Of a stretch of DNA of 64,000 nucleotides, positions 59,444 to 64,000 are shown piece after piece. The first letter of the stretch is position 1. Each line of letters opens with the position of its first letter. The translations under genes and the position numbers were made by a program. Under the pieces are notes generated by a model. The model had not been told where the DNA came from and searched no databases. It saw only the letters and a program-made list of their open reading frames with translations. The stretch covers positions 248,001-312,000 of the forward strand of contig NZ_QJRG01000044.1 of assembly GCF_004025535.1 (NCBI RefSeq). The letters are read 5' to 3'. This DNA comes from Pseudomonas alkylphenolica. Lineage in GTDB: Bacteria > Pseudomonadota > Gammaproteobacteria > Pseudomonadales > Pseudomonadaceae.

Positions 59444-60349
59444 TCAACCGACGACCGTTTGTTCGATCTGCGTTTCAAACCAGCTGAGAACCGCACGGCA
59501 GGCAGGGTGCGCTGCACCGCTGTCACGCAACCACAGGGCATACACAGCTCCGGTCTTGAGCGGCTCGCCGAAGGGGATGACCAGGTCGCCGCGCACCAAA
59601 GCGTCGTGGGCCAGCGTCCTGTCTGTCATGGCGACGCCCAGACCGCGGCTGGCGGCATCCAGCGCCAGGTCGTCGAGGTTGAACATCAGATGTTTGAAGC
59701 TGCGTTCGGTCTGATCATGTTGGGCCTGTAGCCATACTGTCCATTCATGCTGACGGGTCGAACCGTGTATCAGCGCGTGTTGCTCGAGTTGATCGAGTGC
59801 GCGCGGCGGCATGCGCCCATCGTTGAACCCTGGCGCGCATACCGGCACCAGGTACTCTTCGAACAACAACGTCATCGGCCGCTCGTCGAGCCCGTCGGGC
59901 AGGTACAGCACATAGGCGTCGCAGTCGCCGCTGGTATCCACCATTTCGCCGCTGACGGTCTCGATGGACAAGCATAGGCCGGGGTTGATGGCATAGAACG
60001 CGCTCAACCTGGGCAATAGCCAGCGCACCGCCAGGGAGACGAAGACGCGGATACGAAAAGGCCGGTCCAGCGCTGCAGGTGCCAGGCGCTGTTCCAGTGT
60101 CCGTAGCGACGCCAACATTTCGCGAGCAACCTCGTACACCTCACGCCCTTGAGCGGTCAGCGCCACCTTGCGGCTGGTGCGCTCGAACAGCACCGTCTGG
60201 TAGTGCTCTTCGAGTTGCTGCACCTGTCGGCTGATCGCACTTTGAGTCAGGTGCAACTGCCGGGCGGCCTCGGTGAAGTTACTGGTGTCGGCCACCCGGA
60301 CCAGGGTTTGCAGCGCCTGCAAGGACGGCACACGGAAGTTTTTATCCAT
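59444..60349 (-). CDS. LysR-family regulator, GcvA-like
   Basis: A 301-aa LysR protein: VPSLQALQTLVRVADTSNFT and HTH RQLHLTQSAISRQVQQLEEH place it in the GcvA subgroup. It is divergent from the FAD oxidoreductase gene (60486) with a 136-bp gap and is the likely regulator of that gene and the binding protein after it. Confidence 0.9.
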   Translation of the reverse strand: MDKNFRVPSLQALQTLVRVADTSNFTEAARQLHLTQSAISRQVQQLEEHYQTVLFERTSRKVALTAQGREVYEVAREMLASLRTLEQRLAPAALDRPFRIRVFVSLAVRWLLPRLSAFYAINPGLCLSIETVSGEMVDTSGDCDAYVLYLPDGLDERPMTLLFEEYLVPVCAPGFNDGRMPPRALDQLEQHALIHGSTRQHEWTVWLQAQHDQTERSFKHLMFNLDDLALDAASRGLGVAMTDRTLAHDALVRGDLVIPFGEPLKTGAVYALWLRDSGAAHPACRAVLSWFETQIEQTVVG

Positions 60350-60485
60350 GCAAATTCCGAATGGATGGATGATTTTTTAACGTTAGAGTCAATGCCCGTG
60401 AGCCCTTAAATTAGAGATCAAGAGGGCGCATCAGCGGGTTATTGCCAATAACTCCTGCGCATTGATTGTGGAGGAGTGACAGACA

Positions 60486-61787
60486 ATGAACAACCACTGT
60501 GGCTGGATCGCCCTGGCGGGCGAATCTGCGGTGCGACCGCGGCTTGTAGGCAAACAGAATGTCGATTGGCTGATCATCGGCGGTGGCATCACCGGCTTGT
60601 CGGCTGCGCACACACTGGCCAGCCGCTTTCCTTCTCAGCGCATTGCATTGCTTGACCGCCAGCGTGTGGCGCAAGGCGCTTCTGCGCGCAACTCGGGCTT
60701 CGTGGTCAGCCACGAGCTTCCGGGCGCCGGTGAATTGCTCGGCACCCCAGGGTTTTCGGGCTATCAGCTCGCCTCCCGCATTGGTGTTGCTGCGGGCCTT
60801 GAGGTTCGCCAGCGCATCGCTGAACTGGATATCGACTGCGAACTGAGCGATGACGGCTACCACTTTGCCGTGCATGAGCCCGCTCACCTTGATGCCGTTG
60901 AACAGACGCTGGAAACGCTGAAGGCCGTTGGCGCGCAGGCGCGCTTTTTTCAGGCAGGCGACCTTGAACGGCGTCTGGGTACAGCCTTCTACAGCCGAGC
61001 CATTCACTGCGGCGGTGGCAATGGGCTGTTGCAGCCGGCGCGCTATGTCAAAGGCTTGGCCGACAGCTTGCCAGCGCAGGTGGATGTCTATGAAAACAGT
61101 GCGGTGACCGATTTGCAGCGGGCGCCGGGCAAGGGCTGGGCAGTCCGGACTGACGCTGGCGAGGTGCACGCAAAACGGGTGCTGATCTGCGTTGGCGCCT
61201 TCCTGCCAAGGGTAGGGGTGCAGCGTAGCGGTACGTTCCCGTTGGAACTCAGTGCCAGCATCACCCGGCCGCTGACCGATGGCCGCTGGCAACACCTGTT
61301 CGACGAACAGGGCTGGGGCGTGCTGTCGACGTTGCCAGGCGGTTGCACGCTGCGCCTGCTACCGGGGCGGCGCCTGTTGATCCGCAACACGGTCGAGTAC
61401 CGCCAGCGCGATATTGACGCCCAAGGCCTTGCGGTACGCCAACGCGAGCACCTGCTGGGGTTGCAAAAACGCTTCCCGGGCATCACCGCGCAGGACCTTG
61501 AGTACACCTGGACCGGTCATCTGAGCGGAACCCGTTCGGGCGAGCCGTTCTTCACCAGGCTCGACGACGGCCTGCACACGGTCGCTGGTTGTAATGGTTC
61601 AGGTGTCGCTCGCGGCACCTTGTGGGGACGTTTGCTGGTCGAGATGGCGACCGGCGCCGATTCGTCCTTGCTCAGTGATGTGCTCAGTCAGGCCAGGCCG
61701 GGTTACCTGCCACCCAAGCCGTTTTTTGATGTGGGCGCCAAGGCCCGCATGGCCTGGGAAGTCTGGCGCGCCCGCAACGAACGTTGA
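60486..61787 (+). CDS. FAD-dependent amine oxidase-like oxidoreductase (DAO family)
   Basis: A 433-aa flavoprotein. The FAD-binding motif VDWLIIGGGITGLSAAHTLA starts near residue 27; ASARNSGFVVSHELPG and the C-terminal TVAGCNGSGVARGTLWGRLL are typical of the DAO/PuuB-OrdL group, which oxidises gamma-glutamylated amines or other amino compounds. The polyamine-type binding protein gene follows 44 bp later, which supports an amine substrate. GGAGGAG lies before the ATG. Confidence 0.87.
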   Translation: MNNHCGWIALAGESAVRPRLVGKQNVDWLIIGGGITGLSAAHTLASRFPSQRIALLDRQRVAQGASARNSGFVVSHELPGAGELLGTPGFSGYQLASRIGVAAGLEVRQRIAELDIDCELSDDGYHFAVHEPAHLDAVEQTLETLKAVGAQARFFQAGDLERRLGTAFYSRAIHCGGGNGLLQPARYVKGLADSLPAQVDVYENSAVTDLQRAPGKGWAVRTDAGEVHAKRVLICVGAFLPRVGVQRSGTFPLELSASITRPLTDGRWQHLFDEQGWGVLSTLPGGCTLRLLPGRRLLIRNTVEYRQRDIDAQGLAVRQREHLLGLQKRFPGITAQDLEYTWTGHLSGTRSGEPFFTRLDDGLHTVAGCNGSGVARGTLWGRLLVEMATGADSSLLSDVLSQARPGYLPPKPFFDVGAKARMAWEVWRARNER

Positions 61788-61831
61788 AATTTTCGGCGAA
61801 CACGCCGCAACAAAAACAAGAGAGGCACCCC

Positions 61832-62920
61832 ATGTTCAAGCGCACCTGCATGACCCTGTTGTCGATGACATTGCTGACCGCTACGGCCCATGCCGCCGAC
61901 GCCATCAACATTGCCAACTGGAGCGGCTACATCGCCGATGACACCCTGAGCGAGTTCACCCGTCGCAGCGGCATCAAGACCACTTACGACCTGATCGACA
62001 GCAACGAAACCACCGAAGCCAAGTTGATGACCGGCAACAGTGGCTATGACCTGGCCAGCCCGTCCAACCATTTTTTGCCGCGACTGATCAAGGCCGGTGC
62101 GATTCAGGAGCTGGATCGTAGCAAGTTGCCCAACTGGAGCAACCTTGATCCCAAGTTGATGAAAATCCTTGAAGCCAGCGATCCGGGCAACCGCTACGCG
62201 ATTCCCTACATGTGGGTGACAACCGGCATCGGTTACAACGCTGATAAGGTCAAGGCCATCTTCGGAAGCACCGAGGTGACCCAGTCCTGGGACATGCTGT
62301 TCAAGCCGGAGAACATCAAGAAACTCAGTCAATGCGGCGTGGCGTTTCTCGACAACCCGACCCAGATCATCTCCATCACCCTCAAGACCTTGGGCCTGGA
62401 CCCGCACAGCCAGGACCCGGCCGACCTGAAGAAGGCCGAAGCGGCATTGCTGACAATCCGTCCCTACATCAGCTACTTCCACCAGTCGAAATACGTCAGC
62501 GATCTGGCCAACGGCAACATATGTGTCGCCATCGGCTTCAGCGGCGATGTACAACAGGCCATGACCAGCGCGCAGCAGGCGGGCAACGGGGTGAACATCG
62601 GCTACAGCATCCCGCGCGAAGGCTCCACCGTAGCGGTCGACATGGTGGTGATTCCCAAAGGCGCGCCGCACCTGGAAAATGCCTATGCCTATCTCGATTA
62701 CCTGCTTGAGCCGCAGGTGATCGCCAACATCAGCAACGCGGTGAAGTACCCCAACGGCAACGCTGCGGCACTGGAATTCATCACCCCGGAGCTGCGCGAC
62801 AACCCGGCGATCTATCCACCGGCAGCTGTGCTCGACACATTGTTCCCGATCAAGACCTTGTCACCGGCAGGCATGCGCTTGAGCACCCGCTTGTGGACGC
62901 GTGTGTTGAGCGGGACGTAA
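61832..62920 (+). CDS. polyamine-type ABC transporter binding protein (PotF-like)
   Basis: A 362-aa periplasmic binding protein: signal peptide (MTLLSMTLLTATAHA), then INIANWSGYIADDTLSEF, the hallmark of PotF/SpuD/SpuE proteins. It also has NRYAIPYMWVTTGIGYNADK and GFSGDVQQAM. No permease or ATPase genes are adjacent, so it must use a transporter encoded elsewhere or act as a sensor. GAGAGG lies before the ATG at 61832; the frame overlaps the previous stop if extended. Confidence 0.88.
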   Translation: MFKRTCMTLLSMTLLTATAHAADAINIANWSGYIADDTLSEFTRRSGIKTTYDLIDSNETTEAKLMTGNSGYDLASPSNHFLPRLIKAGAIQELDRSKLPNWSNLDPKLMKILEASDPGNRYAIPYMWVTTGIGYNADKVKAIFGSTEVTQSWDMLFKPENIKKLSQCGVAFLDNPTQIISITLKTLGLDPHSQDPADLKKAEAALLTIRPYISYFHQSKYVSDLANGNICVAIGFSGDVQQAMTSAQQAGNGVNIGYSIPREGSTVAVDMVVIPKGAPHLENAYAYLDYLLEPQVIANISNAVKYPNGNAAALEFITPELRDNPAIYPPAAVLDTLFPIKTLSPAGMRLSTRLWTRVLSGT

Positions 62921-63037
62921 GTTGGCGATACGTAAGGTGCGCGTGAAAAGCAGCGCAAGGAAGCGTTGAGGCAAAGCTTTGAGGGGAAGCTGACAGGCAG
63001 CAGGTAGAAGCGCTTAGCTTGCGTACCTTGGAAGAAC
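62921..63037. other. intergenic gap without visible gene
   Basis: No convincing frame or ribosome site is seen between the binding-protein stop and the tRNA gene. A CAAAGCTTTG palindrome at about 62973-62982 is the only structure noted; no T run suggests a terminator. Confidence 0.5.
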
Positions 63038-63111
63038 TGGAGCGGGTGAAGGGAATCGAACCCTCGTTATCAGCTTGGGAAGCTGGAGTAATGCCATTAT
63101 ACGACACCCGC
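63038..63111 (-). tRNA. tRNA-Gly (anticodon CCC)
   Basis: On the minus strand the acceptor GCGGGTG pairs with CACCCGC, the anticodon loop reads CTTCCCAAG (anticodon CCC) and the T arm is GAGGGTTCGATTCCCTT. A CCA end is encoded at 63038-63040. The four arms fold without mismatch in the acceptor and T stems. Confidence 0.96.
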
Positions 63112-63165
63112 TTGCAGGGCTGACGTTGTACCAGAAGCGCTCTGCGATTTGAAGCCTTGACGTAC

Positions 63166-63260
63166 AAAAAAGCCTGGGGCGGTGGCCGGTAGCGCAAGGT
63201 CATGCATCTTCCTTCTGCCCTTTCGGGCCGCTGATGCAGGAGGCTGCGCTACCGCCAACC
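63166..63260 (-). ncRNA. nested hairpin after phaG, structured 3' UTR or small RNA
   Basis: Outer stem GGTAGCGCA (63188-63196) with TGCGCTACC (63245-63253), middle stem TGCATC (63203-63208) with GATGCA (63233-63238), inner stem GCCC-TTTC-GGGC (63217-63228). The foot extends further with GGTGGC/GCCAACC. On the minus strand six T follow at 63166-63171. It starts 8 bp after the phaG stop. It could be an elaborate terminator or an independent RNA. Confidence 0.45.
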
Positions 63261-63267
63261 AGGGTGC

Positions 63268-64000
63268 TCAGATCGCCAGTGCATGATGCTCCTGGACGTA
63301 CGCGTTGCGTACGCGGGACTCCCGGGCGGCGGGTTTGAGGAAGCCCAGCAGGGCGTCACGTGTAGCGTTGCAAGCCGCCTTGTGTTCCATGTCGAGGAAA
63401 TGCCCCGTCGCACGGATTTCGCTGAAGTGACTGTTGCGCACGTGATGGCTGAACTGCCGGGCATCATCGATGGTGGTGTATTCGTCCCACTCGCCATTCA
63501 TGAACAGCACCGGAATGTCGATGACCCGGGCCGAACGCAGGGCATTGTCGAGGTCGTGGTCGAGCACCTGGTTGATGTGGAAGTGCATCTGCGCGTACTC
63601 GTGGTTATCGAGGCTGCTGACGTGCCGGTAGTTGAAGCGCTTGAACAGCGACGGCAGGTGCTTGCCGATGGTGTCGTTGACCAGGTTTCCGACCTGATAG
63701 CGGTCGCAGGTGCTGAGGAACTGGCAGCCGCGTTCGAGGTAGTCGCGCATCGGCTCGTTGATCACCGGCGAGAATGAACTGATCACCGCCTTTTCCACGC
63801 GCCGTGGCTTGTGCGCCAGGGCCAGCAATGTGCAGGCGCCACCCCAGGAAAACGACATCACATGGTCAGCGGCAAAGTGGTCGATCAGTTCCAGCAGGAT
63901 CTGCCCTTCGGCTTCCTTGGTCAGCAAGTGCTCGTTGCGATTGTGCGGCTTGGATTTGCCGGCATAGGGCTGATCGTAAAGCACCACGTTGAATTGCGGG
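63268..64000 (-). CDS. phaG: (R)-3-hydroxyacyl-ACP:CoA transacylase/thioesterase PhaG (partial)
   Basis: Minus-strand gene whose 5' end lies beyond the window; 243 codons are seen. It is an alpha/beta hydrolase-fold protein that links fatty-acid synthesis to medium-chain polyhydroxyalkanoate precursors (later work regards it as a thioesterase). Marks are QFNVVLYDQPYAGKSK at the edge, the nucleophile elbow SFSWGG, VISSFSPVINEPMRDYLERG, NGEWDEYTTIDDA with the acid, and ATGHFLDMEHK with the catalytic His. RhlA is the closest alternative, but these segments fit PhaG as remembered from P. putida. Confidence 0.88.
   Translation of the reverse strand, partial: PQFNVVLYDQPYAGKSKPHNRNEHLLTKEAEGQILLELIDHFAADHVMSFSWGGACTLLALAHKPRRVEKAVISSFSPVINEPMRDYLERGCQFLSTCDRYQVGNLVNDTIGKHLPSLFKRFNYRHVSSLDNHEYAQMHFHINQVLDHDLDNALRSARVIDIPVLFMNGEWDEYTTIDDARQFSHHVRNSHFSEIRATGHFLDMEHKAACNATRDALLGFLKPAARESRVRNAYVQEHHALAI

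Noticed and set aside
63038..63111. tRNA-Gly as an attachment site of an integrated element
   Set aside because: No integrase and no repeated 3' tRNA fragment were seen within the window; the genes around it look like core genome.
62850..63203. 117-aa minus-strand frame
   Set aside because: It runs through the tRNA-Gly gene and has no family character.

Overview
The window is a 64-kb chromosomal segment of a Pseudomonas, most likely of the P. putida group. The evidence is gene content and order: a pcaF-pcaT-pcaB-pcaD-pcaC protocatechuate cluster, a complete ttgABC solvent/drug efflux operon with divergent ttgR and its recognisable operator, dctBD, bglX, a phaG-type transacylase at the right edge, and two inverted-repeat elements of the pseudomonad REP type. 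From memory (not searched), much of this order matches the P. putida KT2440 region from pcaF to phaG, with a sulfate-ester (ats) island added between pcaC and ttgC. Genes are dense; no phage, insertion sequence, integrase or CRISPR array is visible.

Layout. 1-5306: lower beta-ketoadipate pathway (3' end of an unknown upstream gene, thiolase, MHS transporter, cycloisomerase, enol-lactonase, decarboxylase). 5318-6640: an Mpo1/DUF962 membrane protein divergent from a Crp/Fnr regulator across an 18-bp near-palindrome. 6612-15215: organosulfur scavenging locus (arylsulfatase AtsA, ABC transporter AtsR/AtsB/AtsC with a double-domain permease, LysR regulator SftR, sulfate-ester dioxygenase AtsK, OprD-type porin). 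15541-23690: TtgABC, TtgR and a 14-TM DHA2 drug transporter. 24068-31586: LysR and AraC regulators with small metabolic enzymes (MBL-fold protein, NAD(P)-binding protein, ThDP decarboxylase of the AruI type, monooxygenase-fold protein, flavin reductase-like protein).

31694-33133 holds the oddest locus: a 121-aa secreted protein made of seven FAEDGFDRT repeats, divergent from a COG4705 membrane protein that is itself a fourfold repeat. 33201-37764 is a C4-dicarboxylate/2-oxoglutarate uptake unit: DctB/DctD and an MHS permease preceded by a clear sigma-54 promoter. 37824-43609: periplasmic beta-glucosidase, a LemA/TPM-domain operon and a methyltransferase. 44672-59337 contains two iron-starvation type ECF-sigma/FecR/TonB-receptor modules, each with Fur-box-like sites, separated by a DUF4917 (SIR2-like?) protein, a glycerophosphodiesterase, a LysE exporter and a SulP transporter. 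The second module carries a di-haem MauG/cytochrome c peroxidase-like protein, an arrangement reminiscent of metallophore uptake loci. 59444-64000: LysR regulator, FAD amine oxidase-like protein, polyamine-type binding protein, tRNA-Gly(CCC), a nested hairpin, and the 3' part of phaG.

Functionally the segment is a nutrient-acquisition and stress segment: aromatic catabolism to the TCA cycle, sulfur from sulfate esters, dicarboxylates, iron or another metal through TonB receptors, and export of toxic aromatics.
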